Assembly: GCA_013146195.2 (NCBI GenBank)
Contig: CM028379.1
Location: forward strand, 105,163,226-105,227,225
Reading direction: 5' to 3'
Source of the DNA: Codonopsis lanceolata
Taxonomy: Eukaryota > Streptophyta > Magnoliopsida > Asterales > Campanulaceae
Length of the DNA stretch: 64,000 nt
The position numbers and the translations under genes are program-made. Within the stretch, counting starts at the first letter, position 1. Each line of letters starts with the position of its first letter. The notes beneath the pieces are model-generated. The model saw nothing but the letters and a program-made list of their open reading frames with translations. It was not told the DNA's origin and did no database searches. Of this stretch, positions 45,315-58,166 are shown in pieces.

Positions 45315-46030
45315 ATATATATATCCGAATGATGGAGTATATATCTATTGATCTGCTTTCCTTGAACCTATTTAAGATCACAGAAAACCTTAGTTGAAGC
45401 GCAAGGCAGGCTTCGCGAAACCACTTCGACGTGAGAGTAAATATCGTGTGAGAGAGTCAAAAGACAATTTGATAGAGGTTCTAGGCTAAGAAAGTATGCG
45501 TATCTTGTTGGTGGTTTATGGAGGGGTATTTATAGGCCCCCAATGACCTAAAATCCGTTTGAGATTCAGTTTCCTTAGATACCTTGTAGGATTAGGAGAG
45601 AATCCCTTGATTTTAAGCGTGATATGTGGCTGGCCACGCAATTGCAGGAGCAGATATGACAAGAGTCCTACTTGGATAAAGAAACCTTTGGCCTGTCTTG
45701 GAGAGCAAGTTATTGAGGTTACTTGCTCGATGCGTGCCCGGGCGAGCAAGGCCTTGCTCGGCTACAAGATGTTGACTGAGTTGAGGTAAATGTAAATTCC
45801 GGGCTTGATCCCTAGCCATGCAGGCAAGGCCGGTGCTCGTTAGGCTTGGACGGGATGAGCCTGATTCTTCGCCTGGTGCGAGTGTGGTCTCGGGCATGTC
45901 CCCTGGTCGGGCGGGCAAGGCCTACGCCCACCCAAATTTAATCAGGAACTACCCTGTTCGTTGCTCGCTTCCTCGATTGCTTTGCCCGCTAGGCTGGTAG
46001 GCCCCATACTAACTAGGCCCGTGAATATAT
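45315..46030 (-). repeat. LTR-like segment, possibly a solo LTR
   Basis: On the minus strand, a GC-rich region is followed by CCTATAAATACCCCTCC (about 45521-45537). This resembles a typical plant LTR core promoter and leader, running towards AAGCCTGCCTTGCGC. No matching LTR, target duplication or clear TG...CA ends were identified. The ends given are guesses. Confidence 0.3.
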
Positions 46031-46377
46031 ATATTATAAAAGAGCTCAGGGTCTAATCGATGGTCATGATCGAATTGTGCTAAACACAACTAACGGTCAA
46101 GATTGATTCATAAGTATGTGAGTTACAAATGAACCCCTCAATTATTAGTTATGTTTGAATTACCCTATCCACAATTACATATAAAACCTCAAGTTGTGAT
46201 TTTGTTTGAATTACCCACTCAGTTATGCGATTTGTTTATCTCAAACATCAATTGAACCGATCTCATACCAACACTGTACCTATGACATGGACACACATAT
46301 TAGTGTTTCTTAATACATACTTGGGTAACTCTCTTTCTCTCTCTCTCACATGCACACAATGTGATTGATATAAAATA

Positions 46378-46660
46378 CTCCTTTTCCTTCATCTAAAAAG
46401 TACTCCTTACATTTTCAAATTATCTTTCATCTTTCATTTTTTATCCGTTTTTAAATAATTGTCATCATTTAAAATTTTCCTTTAAAATTTTTTTTTACCA
46501 CTTTACACTTACTTTTTATAACTACTTTAATTATGGCCACATACTATTAAAGGACATTAAATGAAACCACACATTTCACCAATATTTATAATACATTCAA
46601 TTACTTTTTCTTAAACGGTGTGCTGAGTTAAATTAGACAATATTTTGAAAACGGAGGGAG
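46378..46660. mobile_element. Stowaway-like (Mariner) MITE
   Basis: 283 bp flanked by TA on both sides (46376-46377, 46661-46662). The left end CTCCTTTTCCTTCATC and the right end, CTCCCTCCGTTTTCAAAATA on the other strand, match the Stowaway terminus CTCCCTCCGT. A further end, GAAGGGAGTA near 46846, suggests a second decayed copy. Confidence 0.7.
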
Positions 46661-46662
46661 TA

Positions 46663-48108
46663 CTATGTTTGAATCCGTTTGTTCCGAGCAAAGATTATTC
46701 GTTTAAAAGTCAATCTTTAAAAAAATGAATTTTTAGTAATCAATTAGTAATAAAATAACACTTTTATTCCTTAATTTTTGAAAGTAGACTTTTTAAGTGA
46801 AATATCTCAAAATGGAATAGAGGTCTATTTGTCCAGAACGAAGGGAGTATATGTTAATATCATACGTGAATGGTAGCGTTTAAATTTAATGGAGATTGTC
46901 GATATAGTTTTAAAAGTTGACTTTTTGTATAAAATGTTTTAAAATTGTATGATGGACTCTTTGCCTAAACGATTAAAGTATAAGTAAATCGAACCTATTT
47001 TTTTTAAAATAATATCGAATGAGGTGGTGATCGCTAGATATTGTCGTAGGCGATGGCGGTGGTTGCCAGAGGTTATTGCGGGAGAAGGTGGTGGTGGTTG
47101 ACAGAGATTGTCTCCGGTGGTGCGGATGTGCATTTAATATGATTATATAAAGGCATAAATTGCAATTTGGTCACCCCACTTTCACACTTTTTTTTGGTTA
47201 AACTCACTGTACTATTTTTTTTTCTCAATTTGGTGACTATACTTAATTTGTCAATTAAGCCAATAAGGTCATTGATGATTATTTATGTTAGTTAGATGGA
47301 CGGAAATATTTGAAATGACCAAACTGCCTTTAGTAATGTTAAGCGTTTTCATTTTAAAATATTAATAGTTAAGGGATCAAACTAAACAATCAAAATATCA
47401 ATATTTAATTATATTTTCATTAATTTTTTCTAGCATCAAGAACTACCTATTTCTATACCTTCTTCCTTGGTCTAAAGGATGGATTATGTCGGCGTACTTT
47501 CATTGCTTGTTTTCGATTACGAATCGCTTGCATTCAATCACGAATTGCTAAAGAATACGTTAAACTCGAGTGTACAATATAATATAATTAAATTAATCAC
47601 TTATATGCATAAAATATAGTTAAATTAATATGTCTGAATCTTTAGTTTACCATAAAATATAGTTAAATTAATCACTTATATACATAAAATATAGTTAACT
47701 TAATATGTTTGAATCTTTTTTGTCTCATGAGTAGGTGGAAATACCAGACAAAGCTATTACATTTCACATTTCAAAACCGGTCATTATTATGAAGCAAGAG
47801 CCTCCAAAAAAAGATTAAGTTATCGTTATTGAGAAAACAATACAATATTGTTTCTACATCTTAAATTTCTTTTTTTCTTAAATAACAATATTTGATTATT
47901 GGTTTTGCCTACAAAAGCAACTTTTTAATTTTTATTCCAATGTTGGATGATCATATTATAAGTTTGAGTTCCTTTTGTTGAATATATTCAGAAAGGCTTT
48001 GGGTTAGAGTACTTGTATGCCACCATACTCAGAAAATTTTGACTCTTTTTGATACATGAAGAGTCATAAATTTTGCAACCATTAAAATATTTTTTTGTAG
48101 TGCATAAT
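46663..48108. other. Gene-free stretch
   Basis: AT-rich. GGTGGTGG repeats lie near 47020-47100. The segment ATTGCAATTTGGTCACC at 47157 resembles a lone Mutator-type end. No gene is supported. Confidence 0.4.
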
Positions 48109-49374
48109 TGTTAGTCCCAAAAGACACAATAATAAGCTAGAAGAGTGGGGGGGGGGGTTGAATAGCTTATTGTACACTTAAAACTTTTCGTAATAGTTCC
48201 TAGATCAAATACTTGCAATCTATTAAAAAGTTTGAAGTAGCGGAAGTCTTGAAAGGAAGACATGACAAGTCTGCCGGCGAAGCACTACCGATAGACTTAG
48301 CTGTTTACTAAAGTTTGCTGCTAAAGGAATAAGGTAAGAAAATGAAAGACAGTATAAAACAGTAAGTAAGGAACACATGTATTTTGAGATGATTCGCATT
48401 ATAAAGAGTGCTACGTCCACCACCAAGGCAGTCAACCTTGGATTTAAATGTGCACTATATTTTCCATTAGTTCTATTACAGAAATATCCAATGGATCGTG
48501 TACAAAATATTTCACTTGTGTTTGGGGGAGGGGTATTTGAATATCTGGACAAAACAGAATATTCAACGTGCAGAAGAATAGTAGAAAGAACAACAATAAG
48601 AAGTGAAAGATTAATGGTTGATACAGATCTTCTTATTGTTGTTGAGGACTTTGATGATCAGTTAAAGATCTCTTGAATACACTGAGTATAAAGATTGATG
48701 TTGTTGGATAGTTTCAGAGCATTGTTTTCTTCAGTCTTTAATGACAATATTTATAGCTGGACATTCTTGAGATCATTCGAGAAGACGAAGTGAGTAACAA
48801 CTCTATTAGGTTGAATTCATTAAATGCCTGGAGCTATTTCGTTAACTTCTTATTTAATTGATACTGAGCAAGGGAATGGCAAAGAGTTGTTGCAACAACT
48901 AGCAGGTGGGCGACAGTCAGAGTTGCAGACCTGCAATAGTTGGTACTATTTGTATGTGTCAGTCTGTGCACCTGCTCTGTCACTTTTCAGGAGGCGAAAG
49001 TCTTCATACCTTTTCGAAAAAGCTGGAGGGGCGTGTCTGAGAAGTCAGCGCTGATCTATAGATGATTTAATTCAAATTCAAACTGATTTAGGTTGAATTA
49101 AATAATCCACTTAAGGTTGAAGTCTGGAAGAGTTGGACACGTCATGCTGTCCGAGTGCAAACAAGGTTTGCCGCTGGAGGCTGCTTGAAGTCTACTGGTG
49201 AAGCCTTCAGCCGAAGTCTTCCACTGAAACCTGTGAAGTCTAAAAAACTATTCTAAGGCAAAGTTCTATACACAATTGTCACGCTAACTGGTACGTAGCC
49301 TATTTAGCCACTAAATATAGAACCTAATGTAATGAATGAACAAATGCAAATCAAGATACAGTGAGAAACAACAA
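48109..49374 (-). repeat. 3' LTR of the Sirevirus-like element
   Basis: Aligns along its length with 58167-59425. On the plus strand it starts TGTTAGTCCCAAAAG and ends GAGAAACAACA. It carries a run of about 12 G at 48148-48160, longer than in the other LTR. Confidence 0.93.
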
Positions 49375-49392
49375 TCTCCTCCTATTTACATC
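49375..49392 (-). other. Polypurine tract
   Basis: On the minus strand, AAATAGGAGGAGAT lies directly before the 3' LTR start TGTTGTTTCTC. Confidence 0.75.
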
Positions 49393-49653
49393 TGGTCATC
49401 ATTACTTACAAGTGAGGGCTATGAAAACTTTTTAAGGATAGATAATATCATGTCAGAAAATACTTTTGAGTTTTATAACAGCAGACATGCCTCTATCAAA
49501 AAGAAAGAACACCTCAAATGTAACAACTAATCTAAGTACTTACAACAGAAGAGACGTAAAGAACAAGCACAAGGATTAGAGATAAACAATTCAAATAAAT
49601 TTAAACTGGATGTTTAAATTCTAAGCAGATATATGAATTTAAATAACAAGAAT

Positions 49654-52476
49654 TTAAACAGTAGACAATTTTTGAAAAGGAATGAACTTCTGTATTTCAA
49701 ACGAGAAGTTTAAATTTGTACTGAGTTTAAAAAAAAGATAGATACAAAGGTTAGGGATAGAAAGATATAAGCTGCCACTGCCTTTTTCCCTTTCCCTTGG
49801 CTGCTCTGTCAGCTGCTTCTCTTTCTTGGCGTAGACGCTCAAGTTCTTCAACTCTTCTGGTGTATTCTTCATCAGCAGAGGTTGGTTGTCTAGTGGAGCG
49901 AGAACAATTGTCGAGTTCTATATGTAGTCAGTTGTTCTCCTCCATCAGAGTTCGATTCATAGACCTTAGTTGTCTCTCCTCCGTGATGGCCAGATCAAGT
50001 TCGCGCTCGGCATTGATTCGATCATGCGACGAATTAAGAGCGAGATCGTTGAGCTCTAAAAAATGAGGGCGTCCGTGACCCAGGTGAAGGGTTATGCTGT
50101 GGAAGAGCTGGTAGAAGAGAGTGGAGCAGAGCCTGACACACTCGTTGTGTTGAGCTTCCATGTTTATTTTTAGATTGGTACACTCGTGCCGCATTTCTCT
50201 AAATTTGGTCCACACATCCTCTTGAAATTGGCGGAGGATGGCAGCATTTCTATCGACAGCCTTGGACGTTGCCGTTGCAAGCTCAGCAGCTGTGGAGATA
50301 CTGGTAAGTTTGCCCAGTCTATTATAAATGGCGTTCAAGAGGCTAAGGATTTCAGAGTTTACTGGTTGGGATGGAGAAGGGTTGAGGCCTACATGAATGT
50401 ACTCAATGTCGGCAGACGATGCAGTGTCGACAGAGTTGACAGGGCGAAAGGGCTGCTGGAGAGGTGGAGTGGCTGAGTTGGAAATGTATGGGTAGAAGAG
50501 GAATTTGAATGAGGTGGTGATGATGGAGGGGTTGGGGGGATTTCAATATCTATGTCTGAATGATCACAGATATTGGAAGGGGTTGGTAGGGGTTCGGTTG
50601 AGAACCAGAAGGAATGAGGGGGATAGGAAAGGTCTTTTGGTCTTACAGGGGTAGGTTCTGGGGGAGGGGAAACATGCATGGGAAAGAGTAGAAGCAGGGT
50701 AGATGAACCTCGTAGAAGCAGAGGAAAGGGTAGGGGAAACCAGGGTGTTAGGATCAATGGGATGGGCTGGCTTGGGTCTGATTGTGTAGAAGGGTTGGTT
50801 TGGGTGGGAATGGTTTCGTTTTGTTCGGACGTTGTAGTTGGGTTGGTTGGATTATGAGAGGGTGAAGATGGTGTAGAAGGGTTTGGAGAGTAGTTGAAGG
50901 GAGAAGGAGGGGCTGGAGAGGGTGATCTGGGAGGCTCCTCCTGAGGAATAGACTCCTTAAAAGTTATTTGCTCCTCCTGAGGGATAGACTCCTCCGGAGG
51001 GGTTGATTCCACCTAATTAGATGACTCAGTAGGATTGGGTTGAGAGGGCATGGATGGTTGGCTACTAGCAATCTTCCTTCGCTGCCTCAGCGGCTGGACA
51101 GGAGTTCCAGTTGCTTCATCGACATAGTTGATAGGGTTTGCTGGTGGCTTGGTCAGTATGCCTTTACGCAATCACATGCGTTTAGTCTTGGGTGAAGGTG
51201 AGGGTTGGTCAGATGATGGTTTGCGTTTGGGGGTTTGGGAGGGCTGGGGAGTGGAGGTTGTTGGTTCAAGGTTGGATGGCTGGGAAGAAGATGGTTGTCC
51301 AGCAGCAGCTGAGGAGCTTCCAGCATACTTTGCACGTCTACTGGCCTTCAATTCCTTCCGAATCCAATCTGCCTGAAGCTCGTCTATTTCTGCTTCCTGC
51401 CTAGCCTTGTTTGCAACAACATCCTTAGTCTTGGCAAAGATGTCAGCCAAGACTTCAACTTCATCTGGTGAGAAACCAGTCGCCTTCCTGGCCTTAGCAA
51501 CATTAGCCCACTTCAACAAGTGCTCGGACTCATCAACTAGGTCTTTGGATACTTACATGATGTCATGGTGAACGACAGAGGTTGGATCCTTAGAGGTTCC
51601 CTTGCCTGTACGAGCAGCTTTCTTGGCTGCATCATACGCATCCATATCAAACCGTGTAACCATCATAGGAGTGGGCTTGACTACTTTTTCAGCAGCAATA
51701 TTTGGTAGCCCTCGTTGCTGCCTCCTCTTGTTCTCGTACTCAATGTACTTGTTGAAGAAGGTAGCCGTCATCTGCTTGTTCTTGGCCACTTTTGTGAGCT
51801 CATCTCAAGTAACTGTTGAGTTGATTTCTGGCGTTTCCCTTAGTAGGGGGTTGATGAGCCGGACAAAGGGCCTCTTGGAGTATGGACTGTTCTTCACTTT
51901 GGCAATGTAGTTGCGTAGCTCGTTGAAGATGATGATGCCGAAGTTGAGGTGAGTCCTCTGGTAAATGGCACTTGTAAGGTTGAGCTGTTAAGCTGTGAAG
52001 TTGTCATGGGCTCCATTCTTGAACAGCAGAGACTTATCCAGCAGATGACCGGAAAAGTAGACGTCCAAGGGAAAGGCATTCCTCAACATTTTGCCTTGAG
52101 GTTCCCTTGGAGTGTTGGTTCCTCTCATGGCTTCCCAGGCTCTGTTAGCCTCAGCAATGGATATCTCACTGTCTCCGCCATAGTGAACACCAATGACTTT
52201 GGATATAACCCTGGCAGATAGAGAGAAAGGACGTCCACGAATCCATCCTCGAATGACAGAAGGTGTCTGTGGGTTTATCTCCATGCGCTGGTAGAATTCC
52301 TCAGCGAGAAGGTTGCTGTAGTATTCGTCGTGAAGACAGAAGAGGGGGAGAATCCCAGACTCATTCATGTCGTCACACATCTTAGCGCCCGATAACGAAT
52401 ACAACGATCTCCAAGTCAATGCACATGCCGGTAGGTACACTTTTGTGTCGACTCTGAATAATGTCATGAGGGGCAA
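49654..52476 (-). pseudogene. Sirevirus envelope-like region, broken
   Basis: Lies between Pol and the 3' LTR. The first segment (51988-52476) contains LHDEYYSNLLAEEFYQRM and RPFSLSARVISKVIGV, resembling the 'putative plant transposon' block also seen at 33829-35911. One frame runs from 52476 to about 50500, interrupted by stops at 51988-51990, near 51805 (TGA), 51553-51555, near 51170 and near 51013. After a frameshift, the rest is in another frame (49928-50338). The middle is rich in Pro, Ser and Thr. The distal part (AAELATATSKAVDRNAAILR and beyond) is helical and coiled-coil-like. Env-like is a family label. No signal peptide or membrane span was established. Confidence 0.7.
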
Positions 52477-52608
52477 GATAGAGAAAACCGAGGAAGGTTG
52501 AGCGGAAGGGTCGGGGTGAATGACGATTTTTCAAGCACCCTTCTTCTTGCTTTTAACTTAAGATATTTTCAAAGTATTAGTTTTTTAAATTTTTTACCCT
52601 TTAAAAGA

Positions 52609-55600
52609 CTAAAATTGAGATACTAACCTAGTTTTAGATGATTTCACCTTTTCCACATGATCCTTGAGGAAATGATAACGGATATCAATGTGCTTTGTCT
52701 TTGAGTGCATCATTGGATTATTTGAGACTGAAATTGCAGAAGTGTTGTCACACATAATGGGACAATTTGCAGTCTTGATGTTGTAATCCACTAGTTGTTG
52801 CTTCATCCATAGTAGTTGAGAGCAACAACTGCTAGCAGTAATGTATTCTGCCTTTGTGGTTGAGTTTGCAACTAATCCTTGCTTCTTGCATGACCATGAG
52901 ACAAGTCTATTTCCAAGAAATTGACAGGTCCCACTGGTGCTTCTTCTGCTAACTGTACAGGCTGCATAATCTGCATCTGAGTACCCAACTAGATCAAAGT
53001 TGTTCCTTTTTGAATACCAGATACGCAGATTTGTAGTTGTTGAAACTTATCAAATGATACGTTTAGCAGCAAGTAAATGTGATTCCTTTGGATCTGCCTG
53101 AAATCTAGCATAAACACAAATAGCAAACATTATATCAAGTCTACTGGCAGTAAGGTAAAGAAGTGAACCTATGATTCCTCGATACTTGGTCACGTTTTAT
53201 TGCTTTCCCTTCTCATCTTTGCCAAAATGGTAGTCGGTAGACATTGGAGTCTCGAATCCTTTGGTAGAATCAAGACCAAATTTCTTGATAAGTTCCTTTG
53301 CATATTTGGTTTGGTTGATGAAGATCCAGTCTGAAGTCTATTGAATTTGAAGTCCTTGAAAGTAGGTGAGCTCTCCCATCATGCTCATTTCGAACTTGTT
53401 TTGTATCAGCTTCTCGAATCTCTTGCACATGCTTTGATTTGTTGATCCAAAGATGATGTCATCCACATAGATTTGTACCAGAAGAGAATGACCTTTATGC
53501 TTGAGGATGAACAGAGTTGTGTACTTGTGTCTATGCTTCCTCTTACAAATCCTTGTTCGATTAAAAACTTGGATATACTTTCGTACCAAGCTCTGGGAGC
53601 TTGTTTGAGGCCATAGAGTGCTTTCTTGAGTCGGTATACTTGATCCTGTTTGTCTTGGATGACAAAACCTGGAGGTTGTTCAACATATACTGTTTCTTGA
53701 AGATCACCATTGAGAAAGACACTCTTTACATCTATCTGATATACTTTGAAGTCCATGAATGAAGCATAGGCTAGAAAGAGTCTGATTGCCTCTAATCTGG
53801 CAACATGAGCAAATGTTTCATCGAAGTCAATTCCTTTTTCCTGTCGGTAGCCATGAGCAACCAGTCTAGCTTTGTTTCTGGTGACATTTCCATCTTCATC
53901 TCTCTTGTTTCTGAATACCCACTTGGTGCCTATGACTCGATGGCTAGTAGGTCTTTGAACTAAGCTCCACACTTTGCATCTTTCAAACTGGTTCAGCTTC
54001 TTTTGCATAGCTTCAATCCAGTAATGGTATTCGATAGCTTCATTAATCTTCTTAGGCTCGATTTCAGACACGAATGCGAAGGCAAACATAGTCTCATTTC
54101 GAACATTACTTCTCGTGCGAACTTCTGAGTTTAGATTTCCAATAATTTTAGAGATAGGGTGATCTCTTGTTTCAATAACAGCTGGAAGAAGATCACTTAT
54201 GGTGAGTTCTTCCCTTAAAGAATCTGGAGAAGGTAGAGAAGGTGATTCACTAAAATCAGGTTTAGAAGAGATAGAGTCTTCGAGACCTTCATTTTCTGGT
54301 GAACAAGAAGGGTGAGTAATCTGCAAAGGTGTTTGAGGTAGAACAGAAGAGATGGGTTCAAGGTCAACAGAAGGGTTGTAAGAGGTACCAGCAGAGTTGA
54401 AGTCTGCTGGTGCTGGATTAGCAGAACTAGATGAGTCTTCAGTTGGAGGATTCTGAGGTGAAGTAGAAGTAGAAGCTCTATTTGTACAAGTTTCAACATC
54501 ATCAGAATCATCAGCAACATTTGGAGCCACTCGTGGCTCTAATAAATCATATTCATCGAAAGTAACATGCACAGATTCTAAGATTTTCAAAGAAGTTTTG
54601 TTAAATATGCGAAATGCTTTTGAATGATTGGAATAGCCCATGAAAAATTCCTTCGTCTGATTTTGAATCAAATTTGCCTCTATATTCTTTTCCATTGTAT
54701 AGAATAAAACATTTACAACCGAAGATTTTGAAAAATCCTATATTTGGGGCTCTTCCTCTCCATATTTCATATGGTTTTATTATGCAATTTGTTTACTGGG
54801 GATCGATTCTGGGTAAAACATTTAGAATTGACAACCGAAGTATTTAGAAGTCTAGCTTCGCAAGCATAGTTCTTCTTTGCTTCAATGAGTGTTCTGTTCT
54901 TCCGTTCAGCTACACCATTTTGTTGAGGAGTTCGATAGAAAAGTTGTGGTCAATCCATGGTCATCACAATATCTTTCAACACCGTTGTTCTTGAATTCGG
55001 TTTCGTTGTCGATCGATGTCACTTATGTTTTCAAGCTTTTGAGTTTGAAGTCTTCTGAAAAGAGCGGTGACTAGATCATATGTCTCATTCTTTGAAGTCA
55101 TTGTTTCGATCCATGTGAATCTAGAGTAGTCATCAACTACTACAAGTGTATACTTCTCTCCTGAGATACTGATTGTAGTGATTGGTCCAAAGAGATCCAT
55201 GTGCAGAAGTTGAAGAGGTCTGGAATTTGACATAACTGACTTGCTCTTGAAGGAAGACTTGGAAAGTTTCCCTAATTGCCAAGTTTTGCAACTTCTGTCG
55301 TGATCGGCAGACACCATAGGTAAACCTTTGACAAGACCATCTTTGGAGAGCTTGGAGAGGTACTTGAAGTTGAGGTGGTGAGGCAGCTTGTGCCAAAGCC
55401 AACTGTTGTCACGAATGTTGTTGGCAACTAGGCAAAGGCTGGAGGATCTCCCTAGAAGGTTTAGGTCCACGACATAGACTCTTCTTTGTTCTATTGCCGG
55501 TCAGCAATGTTAAGCATGATTCACGATCTTTGATGAGACATTGGTTGGACCTTTGTCGCAGAATTGGGATATGCTCAGAAGATTATGCTTTAAGCCATTC

Positions 55601-55803
55601 ACTAGAGAAACTTTGCTGATGGAGAGACTTCCTCTAGTGATTGAGCCATACCCAATCGTTTTTCCTCTTGCATTGTCGCTGAAAATCACCATAGGACCTT
55701 TAGCTTCAGCTATATCTGAGAGTAGACTTCTGTTCCCTGTCATGTGCCTTGAACAGCCACTATCGAGGTACCAGATGTCCTTGTCATCTGAATCTATAGC
55801 CAT
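52609..55803 (-). pseudogene. Sirevirus-like Pol: protease, integrase, reverse transcriptase, RNase H, broken
   Basis: Protease (55510-55803) has the active-site motif DSGCSRHMTG. The pre-integrase and integrase segment (54976-55470) has LWHKLPHHLNFKYLSKL, CKTWQLGK (Trp where the second zinc-binding Cys is expected) and LHMDLFGP and VVDDYSR. The core then breaks. The reverse transcriptase (53406-54695) includes GTKWVFRNKRDEDGNV, QIDVKSVFLNGDL and LKKALYGLKQAPRAWY. A frameshift at about 53510-53590 moves the YVDDIIFGSTN catalytic motif to the next frame (53338-53589). RNase H is heavily decayed. Its last part (52609-52806) has MCDNTSAISVSNNP and KTKHIDIRYHFLKDHV. Confidence 0.9.
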
Positions 55804-55865
55804 GAAGCAGACCTGAAAAAGTCAAAGGAACAAGGTCCCCTTTATTTTCTTTTGGGTCCTGAGGA

Positions 55866-56539
55866 TTAGCAACCTTTTGGGACCCATACCTGCCTAACCT
55901 TGAGAGAACAGGGTCTCTCAAATTTTGGTGTGAACCTTAACATGCATTCTGGGGCCAGATGGCCTAAACAATTGCAAGAATGACAGAGATGAAAGTTCCA
56001 TGGAGGACAGTGATCAACTTTTGCTGTAGAGTGCTTGTGACTTTCCTTCTTCCCAACAGCAGTCTTGGGTTTAGCTAGCTTGTTGACAGTAGGCTTAATT
56101 GGTTTCTGTTGAATCTTCCTTGATCTATTACCAGCAGACTTAGCCTTGGTTGGTTTGTTGTTAACTGATTTAGGAGGATTCGGTAGAATTCCTTTAAGTT
56201 TATTGTCAATTAATTTTGGGTGCCTTAGCCATTTCATAGACAAACTTGACAGTACCAACAGAGATTTCGTAGGTTTACCGCCAGCAAACTTTGCTTTAGC
56301 AGAGTTGCTGTCGGCAGACTTTGATTTCTCTACCGTTCCTTTTACAAGCTTTTCATTAGAAGCAGTCTCTTTCGCTTTCCCTTTATTAGCTTTGGGGTAA
56401 ACATATGGTACACTTGTATAGCCAAGTCCATTTTTACCATTGTTCCTAAAGGTCTGTTTAGAGAAGGAAGTATCATAAGCAGTCTCGAAGGATTCACCTT
56501 TCTCTGTAACAGAAGAGCGTGCAATGCTGGGCTCATCAT
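55866..56539 (-). pseudogene. Second zinc-knuckle part of Gag/Pol leader
   Basis: Basic Lys/Pro/Thr-rich sequence ends in CHSCNCLGHLAPEC, an intact CX2CX4HX4C knuckle, just upstream of the protease. It is split into at least two frames (56342-56539 and 55866-56258). The presence of a knuckle here in addition to the Gag one is typical of Sirevirus-type Gag. Confidence 0.75.
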
Positions 56540-56615
56540 TATAGCCTAAGCCTGATTTATCTCCACTTGGCTTTTGGCTAGATAAGATTCTTTCGGAGGT
56601 TTCCTTGGAGTTGTT

Positions 56616-58004
56616 CTAGGAGTTAATTGTCTTTTGCAATGCATTTTTCTCCAGGTCTAGCCCTTTGATGTACTCAACTAAGCACTCAACTTTGTCACAC
56701 ATGAATTTGTTTTCTCCTTTTATCTTGATACTCTCCTGTTGACAGCTATTGAGAGTTTGAATCTCAGATGCCAGCAGAGATTTCTCAATAGCAAGCTTTT
56801 CATAGTTCTTTGCGAGTTTTACATAGGCTACTCTGAAAGAGTTGAACTCTTCAAGCATTTCTTGATTATCCTTGAGCAGTTCTTCCTTACTGAAGTTTTC
56901 ACAGTTGATCTCACCTTTTACAAATGTACTAGGTGAGATTTCGACTTCATGTTCAGAGTCATACGTGAGACTTGATTCATGAGCGATTAAGCATATATTG
57001 GCTTGCTCACAATCGTCCTCATCCTCTTCTGAATCTGTCTCAAACCATGTAGCAACCTGTTTCTCTTCAATGTCTTCAGACAGCATACCTTTTTGTTTTT
57101 GAAATTTCTTATAAGGAGGCTTTCGATATGCTTCAAATTTTGGCTTTGGATATTTAGATGCAAAATGACTAGGTTTTCTACAATTATAACACACGAGCTC
57201 ATTGTTAGATGGGCTTTCAACAGATTTTCTAAAAGGTTGTTGGTGTGTGTCCTTCCTTCCATATTTTGCAAATTTTTTGAAACGTTTTACAAACATAGCG
57301 AATTGTTCATCTGAAAGAAAATCATTTTCATTGGAGGAAGTAGAAGGTTTGTTTTCAACTGGGGTTTCTTCTAGTACCATGGTTGGCAAGGACAAAGTTC
57401 TGAACTATTTGTCCTACTTTAGAGTTTGATTAACTTCGAGCTCGTAAGCCTTTAAACTTGCATAAAGACTACGGAGAGTCATTTCATTTAAGTTCTTAGA
57501 TTCTTTCATGGCGGTAGTCTTAACATGCCATAAACTACCTAGAGAGCCTAGAAATCTCATGTTCATTTCTTTCTTGTTATAAGTTTTACCAAGAGAAAAA
57601 CAGTTATTTATTACCTCGCTGAAGCGATCATATGCTTGTCTCAAGGTTTCCTTGGGATCCTTTTTGAAGGAGTCGAATTGTTGAATGAAGGTGTACTTCC
57701 TGTTGTCTCTTGTATCTTGGTCTCCTTCCAAGTATTCAACAAGAGCTTCCCACATTTCTTTGGCAGTAGTACACGGATCACTTGTTGGTAAGTACTTAGT
57801 GTCTAGTGAGCTTGCTATGATGTTGATGGCTTTACTATCTAGTTCCACTAGCTTTCTTTCGTCCTCAGTCCATTCTGATTCTTCTTTTGGTACTTCGGGA
57901 GGATTTCCACCAACGGTTGCCAGAAGGTTTGACTTCATTGGTACATGTCGTCCTTCTAGCACGCACTTCCATAACCTGTTGTCAATAGAATTCATAAAAC
58001 GCAT
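56616..58004 (-). pseudogene. Sirevirus-like Gag, with in-frame stops
   Basis: The N-terminal part (57414-58004) has NSIDNRLWKCVLEGRHVP and ...TAKEMWEALVEYLEGDQDT..., typical of the plant Copia Gag domain. Two in-frame stops near 57405-57416 separate it from the second part (56616-57395) in the same frame. That part holds the knuckle CYNCRKPSHFASKYP, where the last Cys ligand is Tyr and zinc binding would be lost. A Glu/Leu-rich coiled-coil-like tail follows. The protein would form particles and bind RNA. Confidence 0.88.
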
Positions 58005-58150
58005 TATCTTATCCTTTCATACATCGAAATGACCTTCGTCTAATATTGAGACGTGGTTTGCATTTGACATAGGTAGCATGTAGTGTGTTTGTGCCATATG
58101 ATCGTGTCTCTCAAGAGTTTAGTCTTGGATAAACTAGTTTTCGAAGAGTT

Positions 58151-58165
58151 TAGCTCTGATACCAA
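58151..58165 (-). other. Primer-binding site
   Basis: On the minus strand TTGGTATCAGAGCTA lies two bases after the 5' LTR. It is complementary to the 3' end of initiator methionine tRNA. Confidence 0.92.
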
Positions 58166-58166
58166 T

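Noticed and set aside
48377..49054. Open frames in the 3' LTR of the Sirevirus-like element
   Set aside because: They lie within LTR sequence. The equivalent positions in the other LTR are not open, so they are chance frames.
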